From: Chloroflexota bacterium
GTDB taxonomy: Bacteria > Chloroflexota > Dehalococcoidia > Lucifugimonadales > UBA3495
Assembly (NCBI GenBank): GCA_022562335.1
Contig: JADFPM010000027.1
Location: 1-16,750 of the forward strand
Length of the DNA stretch: 16,750 nt
Direction: 5' to 3'
The stretch's first letter is position 1, and the number at the start of each line of letters is the position of its first letter. This document shows positions 1 through 6,536 of this stretch, one piece after another. The notes below the pieces were generated by a model. The model saw only the letters and a list, made by a program, of their open reading frames with translations, had not been told where the DNA came from and did no database searches. The position numbers and the translations under genes are program-made.

Positions 1-127
1 TCTTATTCCGCGGACGGGTTGGTCTTGATGCTCTGTGTGCTGTTTCATGTCCAGCCTTCCTCGTCCCAAGGTAATTTTCGATTGGAGTCCACCGCGCCGA
101 GGGAACGCCAGGCTACCAGGCGCTGTT

Positions 128-889
128 CTACCCCTGGTTGAGCATGGTGTCCACCGAGCCCAGTCCCTCTAGCGCCAATCCATATCCCAAAATGTCGTGC
201 ATCATCCTTTTTATGTATTGGGTCATCAGCACCCGGGTGTAGCGCAGCACCAGGGGCGACTCTTGGGCCATCTTTTCAGCCAATTCCCAGGCCCTGGGCA
301 ACAGTTCCTCTCGGGGCATGACTTCGTTGACCAGGCCGAGGGTCAGGGCTTCCTGCGCTTCGATGGTCTGCCCGGTCAGCAGGAAATACCGGCCCCGGTT
401 CAGGCCCAGCAGCATGGGGTAGATCACGTGCATCCCATCGCCGGGGATCAGGCCGTTGACGAAATGCCCCGAGTCTTGAAAGGCGGCTTCCTCAGATGCC
501 AGCACTATGTCGCAAAGTAACGGTAATTCAGAGTGGCGCAGCGCCGGGCCGTTGACGGCGGCGATCATGGGCACCTCGATGTCCAACAGGTTCATCAACA
601 GGTGCTTGCCTTCCCAATAGGTCCGGTCCCATTGCATCGGGGTCCTCTGGGGCGTGGACTGGCGGGAGCCCGGAGGTCCGGTAAAGGCATCGCCGGTCCC
701 CGCCATGATCACCACCTTGTTGTCGGGATCGCTGCCAATGTCCCGGAAAACCTCGGGAAGCTCCCGGTGGGGGATGCCACCCCATTGCAGGGAATCTCCG
801 TCGGTATGCAGGGTGATCTGCAAGATACCATCGCGGCGTTCCATTCGCACCGATTCGTACTTTCCCGAGTACTCGTCGAAAGCGGTCAT
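128..889 (-). CDS. Crotonase-superfamily protein resembling 6-oxocamphor hydrolase (beta-diketone C-C hydrolase)
   Basis: A 253-residue crotonase-fold protein. The family core is clear: an oxyanion-hole segment around residues 62-73 and the NGPA...CDIVLA segment at 113-131. The second catalytic Glu of true enoyl-CoA hydratases (Glu164 of rat crotonase) is missing, because the region reads QDSGHFVNGLIPGDG. His142 and Asp151 are nine residues apart, as His145 and Asp154 are in Rhodococcus 6-oxocamphor hydrolase as I remember it. Trp36, His119 and Glu241 also fall near that enzyme's Trp40, His122 and Glu244. That enzyme cleaves a cyclic beta-diketone by a retro-Claisen reaction. A hydrolytic C-C bond cleavage role is therefore inferred; the substrate is unknown. 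The ATG at 889 has a strong GGAGGTG five bases upstream. It lies downstream of, and on the same strand as, a luciferase-like monooxygenase, with 104 bases and a hairpin between them. A generic enoyl-CoA hydratase/isomerase label is the conservative alternative. Confidence 0.9.
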   Translation of the reverse strand: MTAFDEYSGKYESVRMERRDGILQITLHTDGDSLQWGGIPHRELPEVFRDIGSDPDNKVVIMAGTGDAFTGPPGSRQSTPQRTPMQWDRTYWEGKHLLMNLLDIEVPMIAAVNGPALRHSELPLLCDIVLASEEAAFQDSGHFVNGLIPGDGMHVIYPMLLGLNRGRYFLLTGQTIEAQEALTLGLVNEVMPREELLPRAWELAEKMAQESPLVLRYTRVLMTQYIKRMMHDILGYGLALEGLGSVDTMLNQG

Positions 890-967
890 GTGTTCACCTC
901 CAGATGATGTAGGTCCATGGTGTCACTGCCTGTCCGCGAGGCCGCGGAGCGTTGTCCGTGCGTAAGG

Positions 968-999
968 CAGTAGGGGCGCAACGCCTTGCGCCCCTACTG
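968..999. repeat. REP-like perfect hairpin overlapping the 3' end of the flavin oxidoreductase gene
   Basis: A perfect 14-base inverted repeat, CAGTAGGGGCGCAA, has a CGCC loop and its exact reverse complement on the other side. It spans the TAG stop codon (994-996) of the flavin oxidoreductase and lies between that gene and the crotonase. No T tract follows on either side, so it is not a classical intrinsic terminator. Short GTAGGGGC-type palindromes occur as dispersed repeats in many bacterial genomes. It may attenuate transcription or protect the mRNA 3' end, but that is inference. Confidence 0.7.
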
Positions 1000-2004
1000 G
1001 CAGTTCGGTATCACCTGTTCGCCGAAGAGGCGTATGGCGTCCATTATCTTCTGATGGGGAGGGCCGCCGGAGTGGGCCTGGCGCAGCCGCAGCAGGAAAT
1101 AATCGGTGCCCACGGCCTGACTCCAACGTTTGAACTCGGTGACGCATTCCTCCGGGCCGCCGATTATCAGCCGGTCCGGGGCGATCCGGTCCAGGGTGAA
1201 TTCAGATTCGGACTCTATGGATTTGAACTCGGCCAGACCCGCTTGCCAGTAGTATTTGTAGGCGTCCAGCACCTCTCCCCCGTAAACCTCTTCGGCCTCG
1301 GCCCGGCTGGGGGCAACCCAGGCATCGCGCATCAGGATCACCTGGGGTTCGCGGCCTGCGGCCATGGCCGCCTTCCGGTACGAGTCCACCAGCCGCAGCG
1401 TCCGTTCCAAGTTGGTGCTGGGGCCGGCCACGAATGCATCGGCCAGCCTGCCCGCCCGGCGGGCGCCGGAAAAGGTGCTGGCGCCGATCCATAGGGGCGG
1501 AGACGGTTGCTGGTACGGCGCGGGCCGCACCCGAATGTCATGCAGGTGATGGTGCTTGCCGTGGAAGGAAAAGGTCTCACCGGTCCAACATCGCCGGATG
1601 ACCTCGATCCCCTCTTCAAACAGGGTCACCCGGTCTTCCATGGGCACGCCGAAGGCCTGGAAATCGGCCGCCTGATAGCCGATACCCACGCCCAGGACGA
1701 TCCTGCCCCTGGAGACCACGTCCAGCGTCACCACGTCCTCGGCCAGATGCACCGGGTGGTGCAACGGCAGGAGGATCACCGAGGTCCCGACGTTGAGCCG
1801 CCGGGTGGCCCCCGCGACGGCCGACGCCACGATCAACGGCGACGGCAGAAATCCGTCTTTGTCCTGGTGGTGCTCTCCGAAGAATATGGAATCAAACCCG
1901 TGCTCTTCCGCCGACTGAGCCTCTTCCACCACCTCTTCCACCCGGCTGGCCAGGTCTTCGCCCCCGGGAGGGTCGGCGATGGAGCTATATAGTCCGAATC
2001 TCAT
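994..2004 (-). CDS. LLM-class (bacterial luciferase-like) flavin-dependent oxidoreductase
   Basis: A 336-residue TIM-barrel protein of the bacterial luciferase superfamily, which uses reduced FMN or F420 to oxidise or reduce small organic molecules in the cytoplasm. Family landmarks are the FFGEHH motif at residues 41-46, the LNVGTSVILLPLHHPVHLAED segment at 70-90, and the SRGRIVLGVGIGY strand-turn at 98-110 that contacts the flavin phosphate. Length is normal for the family and no domain is missing. The start is ATG at 2004, with GGAG six bases upstream. The final residues and TAG stop lie inside a REP-like hairpin, so the C-terminus may have been altered by that element. The family includes FMN-dependent type II Baeyer-Villiger monooxygenases such as diketocamphane monooxygenase. 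With the 6-oxocamphor hydrolase-like gene just downstream, a role in cyclic ketone breakdown is possible. The flavin type and substrate cannot be read from the sequence. Confidence 0.92.
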   Translation of the reverse strand: MRFGLYSSIADPPGGEDLASRVEEVVEEAQSAEEHGFDSIFFGEHHQDKDGFLPSPLIVASAVAGATRRLNVGTSVILLPLHHPVHLAEDVVTLDVVSRGRIVLGVGIGYQAADFQAFGVPMEDRVTLFEEGIEVIRRCWTGETFSFHGKHHHLHDIRVRPAPYQQPSPPLWIGASTFSGARRAGRLADAFVAGPSTNLERTLRLVDSYRKAAMAAGREPQVILMRDAWVAPSRAEAEEVYGGEVLDAYKYYWQAGLAEFKSIESESEFTLDRIAPDRLIIGGPEECVTEFKRWSQAVGTDYFLLRLRQAHSGGPPHQKIMDAIRLFGEQVIPNCQ

Positions 2005-2093
2005 ATTTGACTCCTAAAGACGGTTCAGGGATTTTAAGAGGCCCATCGGCCATCGATACATCCCTCAAAGGCCCATGGGCGTTCAACGCAGGG

Positions 2094-3275
2094 CTAAGGA
2101 CCGCCGGGAAACTCGGGCGCTTGCAGCATGGCCAGCGCCAACCGGGCCGAGTCTCCCAGCAGATCGGCCTGAACGAATTCCATTGTGTCTTGTTCCGTGT
2201 GAATCCTGGAGAAATCAGGGGCGGTGAACATGATCACCGGTATGCCCTCCCGTTGAAAGGTGGCATGGTCGCTGCTGGATCCAACCGGCGACGACGTCCG
2301 CGTGACCGGGATATCCAAACTCTGGCCCAAATCTATGCCCAGGCTGGTAAACTTCCTGGCGCCCAATATATTGAGCTCGGAACCGGTGGCCAAAGTGTCG
2401 AAATTCATCATGGCGGCGATGCGAGCCACTTCTTCATCGGTCAATGAATCTATGTAAGCCCCGCTGCCCCGGAGGCCCAGTTCCTCGGAACCAAAGGGTA
2501 TGAACCTAACCGTAAAGGGGAGGTCCACTCCGGCCAGACTCTTGGCGACGGTCAGCAGGACCGCGGTGCCGGCGGCATTATCGTTTGCGCCGGACAGGCC
2601 GGGCACCGAGTCGTAGTGGGCGCCCAACACAACGACTTGATCTCCCGGTCCGGGCTTTTCAGCTATGACGTTCCTGGACGCCAGTTCGTTACGCACCACT
2701 GAAACCGTGGCTATTATCTCCCCTTGGACCAGCAGTTCCAGAAGTTTCGCACCGTCTTCTTTGGAAATAGATACCACGGGAATGGAGCTTGAATCGGGAT
2801 CCGGCCTGCCCAGGGTGCCACGAAAATCACCCGCAACGTTGTTGTATATGACTGCCGCCACCGCTCCCGCCTGGCCGGCCCGGTCCACCTTTTGACGGAA
2901 GGTAATGGTTCCCCGCTGGATCAGGGCGACCCGGCCTTCCAATCCCCCTTCTGGTATGTCATCTCGCATGGCCAGGTTCACTGGAGTAAGGATGCCCGAA
3001 GCTTCACCCGTCGCGGTTCCCGACAACAGGTTGATCTGGATGTCGTCTATGCCCTCCGGCGCAACCGTGGTCCCAGGCGGCGGGTCAAATGTAAGGCCGG
3101 AATCCTCGGGCGAAAGTGTTCTGACGGTGAAGGGTTGGATCTCAACCTGGTAGCCCATGCCGGCAAATTCGCGGGCCAGAAAATCCGCTGCCGCTTTTTC
3201 TTGGTCCGTGGCGCTGGCTCTGGGGCCCAAGTCTTGAGCCAGCAGGGTGGTGTACTCAAAAGCTGTCTCGGCCAA
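2094..3275 (-). CDS. M28-family zinc aminopeptidase with inserted PA domain (catalytic part of a frame-broken lipoprotein)
   Basis: A 393-residue metallopeptidase of family M28. All expected zinc and catalytic residues are present: His220 in GAHYD, Asp232 in GANDNAAG, Glu264-Glu265 in GSEELG, Asp293 in MNFD and His359 in RIHTEQD. A protease-associated (PA) domain is inserted at about residues 90-195. It should release N-terminal amino acids from peptides outside the cell. The first codon here is TTG, preceded by a weak AGGGA. In the same frame, upstream sequence to about 3400 encodes a Pro/Ala/Thr-rich linker (PATATAPSPT, then AVTPKPATPT), so 3275 is probably not the biological start. The missing N-terminus, a lipoprotein signal plus linker, is found at 3367-3564 one frame away. 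The apparent frame break is near 3395-3415, in GC-rich near-repeats. Either the gene is frameshifted or the sequence has an indel. The catalytic part itself is intact. Confidence 0.9.
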   Translation of the reverse strand: MAETAFEYTTLLAQDLGPRASATDQEKAAADFLAREFAGMGYQVEIQPFTVRTLSPEDSGLTFDPPPGTTVAPEGIDDIQINLLSGTATGEASGILTPVNLAMRDDIPEGGLEGRVALIQRGTITFRQKVDRAGQAGAVAAVIYNNVAGDFRGTLGRPDPDSSSIPVVSISKEDGAKLLELLVQGEIIATVSVVRNELASRNVIAEKPGPGDQVVVLGAHYDSVPGLSGANDNAAGTAVLLTVAKSLAGVDLPFTVRFIPFGSEELGLRGSGAYIDSLTDEEVARIAAMMNFDTLATGSELNILGARKFTSLGIDLGQSLDIPVTRTSSPVGSSSDHATFQREGIPVIMFTAPDFSRIHTEQDTMEFVQADLLGDSARLALAMLQAPEFPGGP

Positions 3276-3366
3276 GCGGTCCCTGGCTATCTGGTCCGGA
3301 TCAACCCCATCGATTGAAACCGTTGGCGTGGCTGGTTTGGGTGTGACTGCCGGGGCGGCAGCGAGG

Positions 3367-3564
3367 TTAAGTGTAGGCGAAGGCGCCGTGGCAGTTGCCG
3401 GCCTGCGTGGCCGGTGCCGTGGCCGGTGCGGTAGTTGGCGGTTCGTTGGGACTCGGCGGGATCGGCGACGAAGGAGCGAGTAACTGGCTGGAACACGCCG
3501 AGGCGACAGCGGTTATGAGTATCAGTATGAGGGACGAGGGTAGGATGGTCCGGCTCCAAGCCAT
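3367..3564 (-). CDS. Lipoprotein signal peptide and Pro/Thr linker, out-of-frame 5' part of the M28 peptidase gene
   Basis: A 65-codon frame from ATG 3564. It has Arg at position 5, a hydrophobic stretch from about residue 7 to 22, and a lipobox ending ASAC at Cys24. A Ser/Pro/Thr-rich linker follows (SSPIPPSPNEPPTTAPATAP). After about 3410 the composition stops looking like linker (AGNCHGAFAYT) and the frame ends at 3367. In that overlap the M28 frame takes over the same kind of Pro/Thr/Ala linker. The simplest reading is one gene spanning 2094-3564 with a single-base insertion (or two-base deletion) near 3395-3415. There is no strong Shine-Dalgarno before 3564. A stand-alone 65-residue lipoprotein is less likely, because nothing beyond the linker is encoded. 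Confidence 0.6.
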   Translation of the reverse strand: MAWSRTILPSSLILILITAVASACSSQLLAPSSPIPPSPNEPPTTAPATAPATQAGNCHGAFAYT

Positions 3565-3725
3565 GCTTCACCATGTGATGGGCGGGCCTTGGCGGGCGGG
3601 TGAACCCAAGAAGAGACCCAGGATTGGACGCTAGCTACGGTACGGGCATGGTACCTAGGCCGTTGGTAAGCGTCAAGCCTGGGTCGTTCCCTCGGTCAAT
3701 CAAGGCCGGGTGCGTCCAGGGACCA

Positions 3726-3743
3726 CCGGAGATAACTCTCCGG
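3726..3743 (-). terminator. Hairpin downstream of the coiled-coil gene
   Basis: CCGGAGA and TCTCCGG form a perfect 7-base stem with a TAAC tetraloop, 17 bases beyond the stop codon of the coiled-coil gene. There is no U tract after it, so it is at best a weak or factor-dependent terminator or a 3' stabiliser. Confidence 0.35.
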
Positions 3744-3759
3744 TAACCGGAAGGGGTGC

Positions 3760-4374
3760 CTAAGCCTCCACCGGTTCACCGGGGTCAGAAACAATCTGAG
3801 CCTCCGAGGCGTGTGGCTGCTGCACCGCGTGCCGGATAACGAAGTCCGCCAAGTCCCGGTGAAGCTGCTCGCCGATGTAGCAGTCCCGCAGGAAGTTGAA
3901 TTCAGGATCGAGCTCTTCCAGCATCTGCCTAACCTTGGGTTCGCCATGCTTGGCGGCCAGGACGTAGGACAATCCATCGGTATTACGGTCCAACGAACGC
4001 TCGTGCTCTTCGCCCTTCTCGACCTCGATGTCGTAATCAACCCGGTCGGCTATCGCCAGCGCTTGGGAGGCCTCACGACGGTGGGTGTCGATCTCCTTCA
4101 GCACGGTGTAAAGTTCCTTCACGGCGATGGCAGCGGTGCCCAAAAACTCGGAGACCAGCTTCTGCATCTCGGCTGCCGACTCGGTCGATTTGGTGGCCGC
4201 CTGCATTGCGGATTCCCGTTTTTTCTGGCGTTCTCGGTCCAGTTCCAACTTGGCTTTTTGCTCTCGCAGTTGGGGAGCTTCGGCGGCCAGCGGTTCCAGT
4301 CTTTCCAGTTCCGCCTCTGCTTCCTCCGCCTGTTGTAGCCTGGTATCTAAAGAATTGGCATATCCGTTCACCAT
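3760..4374 (-). CDS. Unrecognised coiled-coil protein
   Basis: A 204-residue protein that I do not recognise. Residues 10-75 are rich in Glu, Gln, Lys, Arg and Leu with heptad-like spacing and form a probable coiled coil. Residues 76-110 are a more hydrophobic helix (LGTAAIAVKELYTVLKEI). The C-terminal half is charged, with few aliphatic stretches and one Cys (Cys165). There is no signal peptide or membrane segment, so it is probably cytoplasmic. The start at ATG 4374 is well supported by AGAGGAGAT six to seven bases upstream. A small Cys-containing ORF ends 29 bases upstream on the same strand, and the histone deacetylase family gene diverges from about 4792. The context gives no functional clue; a scaffold or structural role is only a guess from the coiled coil. 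Confidence 0.8.
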   Translation of the reverse strand: MVNGYANSLDTRLQQAEEAEAELERLEPLAAEAPQLREQKAKLELDRERQKKRESAMQAATKSTESAAEMQKLVSEFLGTAAIAVKELYTVLKEIDTHRREASQALAIADRVDYDIEVEKGEEHERSLDRNTDGLSYVLAAKHGEPKVRQMLEELDPEFNFLRDCYIGEQLHRDLADFVIRHAVQQPHASEAQIVSDPGEPVEA

Positions 4375-4403
4375 TACAAATCTCCTCTGGCGCCTCTAAG
4401 TGG

Positions 4404-4571
4404 TCACGCCGCCGGGTTAAAACCCGGTTGGGCGGACTCAATTCTGGTGCCGGTTTCCACCGGCGGGCCGCAGTCAAAACAAAAGGTACCGTCTGCGGTT
4501 TGGCAATCACTTGATAGTGTACCCTGTTGGGCTGAAGTTTCAGGAGTGGGGTTCTGGGGGATTTTCCCCAT
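4404..4571 (-). CDS. Possible small Cys-rich protein (55 residues)
   Basis: An ORF from ATG 4571 encodes 55 residues, ending just before the coiled-coil gene. It contains a Cys cluster, DCQTADGTFCFDCGPP at residues 22-37, which looks like part of a zinc ribbon, although only three Cys are present. The frame is open upstream as far as a TGA at 4665-4667, which itself lies four codons after an in-phase ATG at 4679. There is no good Shine-Dalgarno before 4571. Two palindromes (CCGGGTT-AA-AACCCGG at 4412-4427 and GCCGGT-TTCC-ACCGGC nearby) fall within it. These could be operators instead, in which case the ORF is chance. The rest of the 4375-4791 gap shows nothing convincing. Confidence 0.35.
   Translation of the reverse strand: MGKIPQNPTPETSAQQGTLSSDCQTADGTFCFDCGPPVETGTRIESAQPGFNPAA
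4412..4427. promoter_or_regulatory. Palindrome upstream of the coiled-coil gene, possible operator
   Basis: The perfect palindrome CCGGGTTAAAACCCGG lies about 40 bases upstream of the coiled-coil gene start. It is symmetric around AA, as a dimeric repressor site would be. It also overlaps the 3' end of a possible small ORF. No regulator is identifiable nearby. Confidence 0.3.
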
Positions 4572-4791
4572 TTTGGAGGCACCGACAGCCAGCCCCGGAA
4601 GACCGGCGGCCCGTTCAACCCCAGGCCCGAGTACCCGGTTGACCCGGCCGCTGGCGATGCCCCCTCAGTTGATTCCCATCTAGGCGTGAGGTATTCTGCG
4701 GTGGGCGTTCCATTTGGTCCTGGGCCGGCGGCTTTGGCCGTCGGGCGCCGGTGATTTTAAGCAGGAAGATTCGCGTCTTTGGGGGTGAGAC

Positions 4792-5922
4792 ATGACCCGC
4801 CGGGCAGCGTTCGTGTATGACGAGGCGATGTCCCAACACCAGCTACGATCGGACCACCCCATGCGGCCCGTCAGGTTGCAAAACACCTTTGACTTGCTCA
4901 AGGCCTACGGGGCGTTTGACGAGAACACTTCGCGTTTGACCCCGGCCCGTCCGGCCAGTGAAGAAGAGCTGGGCTGGCTGCATACCCAAGATTATATCGA
5001 GGCGGTTAAGCGGTTCAGCTTGGGGCATTCGGGCCAAGACATGAGCCGTTTTAATTTCACCATTCACGGGGATAACCCAACCTACCCAGGCATGTACGAG
5101 GCTGCGGCCCTCAGCACCGGCGGCACGCTGGTGGCGGCGGAGATGGTGGCCCAAGGACAGGTGGACGTCGCGTTCAATATCTCGGGAGGGCTGCACCACG
5201 CCGCGCCTGGGCACGCTTCGGGATTCTGCGTGTTCAACGATCCTGCCCTGGCGGTGAAATATTTCCTGGCCCAGGGCTGGCGAGTGGCCTACGTGGACAT
5301 CGATGCCCACCACGGCGACGGCGTGCAGAACGCTTTTTTCGACGACCCCAGGGTATTGACCATTTCCGTCCACGAGTCGGGCCAGTTCCTTTTTCCCGGA
5401 TCGGGCCACGTTGACGAAGTGGGGATTGGCGCCGGAGTCGGCTACTCGGTGAACCTGCCCCTCTATCCCTACACGGGAGACGATCTTTACCTGGAATCGT
5501 TCGGAGAGATCGTGCCGCCCCTGCTGCGGGCCTTCGCTCCCGACGTATTGGTCACCCAGTTGGGTATCGATAGCTACCACAGCGACCCATTGACCCATCT
5601 CCAGGTCACCACCCGTGGCTACGTGGCGGCGATTCGAGAGCTGGCTGCTTTGGGAATACCGTGGCTGGCCATGGGCGGCGGGGGTTACGACCTTAGCGCC
5701 GTCGCCAGGGGGTGGACGTTGGCCTACGGGGTGATGCTGGACGTGGAATGGCCGGACCGGTTGCCGGCGGGGTTCGCCGAGCTTTTGGGAACGGGTGATT
5801 TAAGGGACACCATCAACGTGGAGATTCCCGCCGACGTCCGCCGTGATGCCCGCAGGTTCGCCGAGGAAAGCACGGCCGCCATCAAGCAAGAGGTGTTTCC
5901 GGTACATTCCCTAAATGCTTGA
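4792..5922 (+). CDS. Histone deacetylase family protein (AcuC/acetylpolyamine amidohydrolase-like zinc deacetylase)
   Basis: A 376-residue zinc-dependent deacetylase of the arginase-deacetylase fold. The active-site set is complete. The His pair is His135-His136 (GLHHAAPGHASGFC). Zinc ligands are Asp171 and His173 in DIDAHHGDGVQ and Asp260 in LGIDSYHSDPL. The transition-state Tyr299 is in MGGGGYD. In bacteria such enzymes remove acetyl groups from proteins such as acetyl-CoA synthetase (AcuC), from polyamines, or from other small amides; which applies here cannot be told. There is no signal peptide, so it is cytoplasmic. ATG 4792 is preceded by GGGGGTGAG at suitable spacing. The gene stands alone on the plus strand, diverging from the coiled-coil gene and converging on a hairpin-rich terminator zone. 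Nothing is truncated. Confidence 0.92.
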   Translation: MTRRAAFVYDEAMSQHQLRSDHPMRPVRLQNTFDLLKAYGAFDENTSRLTPARPASEEELGWLHTQDYIEAVKRFSLGHSGQDMSRFNFTIHGDNPTYPGMYEAAALSTGGTLVAAEMVAQGQVDVAFNISGGLHHAAPGHASGFCVFNDPALAVKYFLAQGWRVAYVDIDAHHGDGVQNAFFDDPRVLTISVHESGQFLFPGSGHVDEVGIGAGVGYSVNLPLYPYTGDDLYLESFGEIVPPLLRAFAPDVLVTQLGIDSYHSDPLTHLQVTTRGYVAAIRELAALGIPWLAMGGGGYDLSAVARGWTLAYGVMLDVEWPDRLPAGFAELLGTGDLRDTINVEIPADVRRDARRFAEESTAAIKQEVFPVHSLNA

Positions 5923-5926
5923 ATCG

Positions 5927-5948
5927 AGGGCCTGGATTTACGGGCCCT
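5927..5948 (+). terminator. Hairpin just after the deacetylase gene
   Basis: AGGGCC (5927-5932) pairs with GGCCCT (5943-5948) around a 10-base loop, starting five bases after the TGA stop. There is no T tract, so termination strength is uncertain. Confidence 0.4.
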
Positions 5949-5963
5949 GAGTCAGGATGAGAA

Positions 5964-5998
5964 ATCCCCCATTCCCTGGATAACGGGGGATGGGGGAT
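5964..5998. terminator. Shared hairpin between convergent genes
   Basis: ATCCCCCAT (5964-5972) and ATGGGGGAT (5990-5998) form a 9-base stem with further pairing possible inside. On the minus strand it is followed by TTTCTC and sits about 90 bases beyond the stop of the 110-residue protein. On the plus strand it is followed by CAAATTTT. It is a plausible bidirectional terminator for the convergent deacetylase and the 110-residue gene. Confidence 0.45.
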
Positions 5999-6088
5999 CA
6001 AATTTTAAACCGCAAGACCCCGGTGATGGGGACGAGCTTATCTGGGAACCAATACACCGAAAGACGGCTGAGGTCGGCCTACGACCGG

Positions 6089-6421
6089 CTAATTTACGTG
6101 GTGCTCTCTTTGCAGCAAATCCTTGGCCACGTCGCCTATGTTGGCTTCGATGCAATCGCGAAGAGAGGAGTAGATGGACTTGTTGATGGCGTCCATCATC
6201 CACTTTTCGTAGGACGGGTCAGTCTGGTAATCGTTTTTCAACGTGATGAGGCGTTGCAATAGGCTGAGGTAATGGAACTGCAACGGCGTAAGGGGAGATT
6301 CCACCCCATCGATCACCCATAGGTTTTCAGCGATATTTTCGGGCGCTTGATCTTCGGTATTCATATCGTCGGTGGCGTTGGTAGCTGCCACTTCTTGGTC
6401 TGCGCTTTCTTTTGCGGTCAT
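6089..6421 (-). CDS. Unrecognised 110-residue protein encoded behind dnaK
   Basis: I do not recognise this protein. The first 30 residues are acidic and low in complexity (many Ala, Asp, Glu, Thr) and probably disordered. Residues 45-105 look helical and amphipathic (LQFHYLSLLQRLITLKNDY, then EKWMMDAINKSIYSSL), with one Cys at position 90. There is no signal peptide or membrane span. ATG 6421 has GGAGAGG three bases upstream. An extended -10 promoter (6488-6496) lies 66 bases upstream, after the end of dnaK, so it is likely transcribed separately from, or in addition to, the heat-shock operon. A hairpin terminator zone follows. A link with chaperone function is suggested only by position. Confidence 0.75.
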   Translation of the reverse strand: MTAKESADQEVAATNATDDMNTEDQAPENIAENLWVIDGVESPLTPLQFHYLSLLQRLITLKNDYQTDPSYEKWMMDAINKSIYSSLRDCIEANIGDVAKDLLQREHHVN

Positions 6422-6487
6422 TTCCTCTCCGACAGGTTTAACCTAAAAATTGCGAGGTTTGGCCTTTGCGAGGATAACGGCATCGCC

Positions 6488-6496
6488 ATTATAACA
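6488..6496 (-). promoter_or_regulatory. Extended -10 promoter for the 110-residue gene
   Basis: The minus strand reads TGTTATAAT, a perfect TATAAT with the TGn extension, in the gap between dnaK and the 110-residue gene. No good -35 element is seen (TTACGT at 18 bases is poor), as is common for extended -10 promoters. The predicted start near 6481 gives a leader of about 60 bases. Confidence 0.55.
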
Positions 6497-6536
6497 GACG
6501 TTGCCAATGGGACGTAATGGGGGTAGACCCTGGGTT

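Noticed and set aside
1..127. Possible gene end at the left edge
   Set aside because: No frame with supporting features enters this stretch; nothing can be called.
952..1494. 180-codon plus-strand frame opposite the flavin oxidoreductase
   Set aside because: It is an antisense shadow in GC-rich coding DNA with no domain features.
4665..4679. ATG GGA ATC AAC TGA followed by a long open frame into the Cys-rich ORF, possibly a second Sec codon
   Set aside because: No Shine-Dalgarno precedes 4679, no family match supports Sec at this place, and no convincing SECIS hairpin was seen; chance is more likely.
5920..6200. Read-through of the deacetylase TGA stop into an open frame
   Set aside because: The deacetylase ends naturally at its usual length, and hairpins follow directly; the extension is unlike protein.
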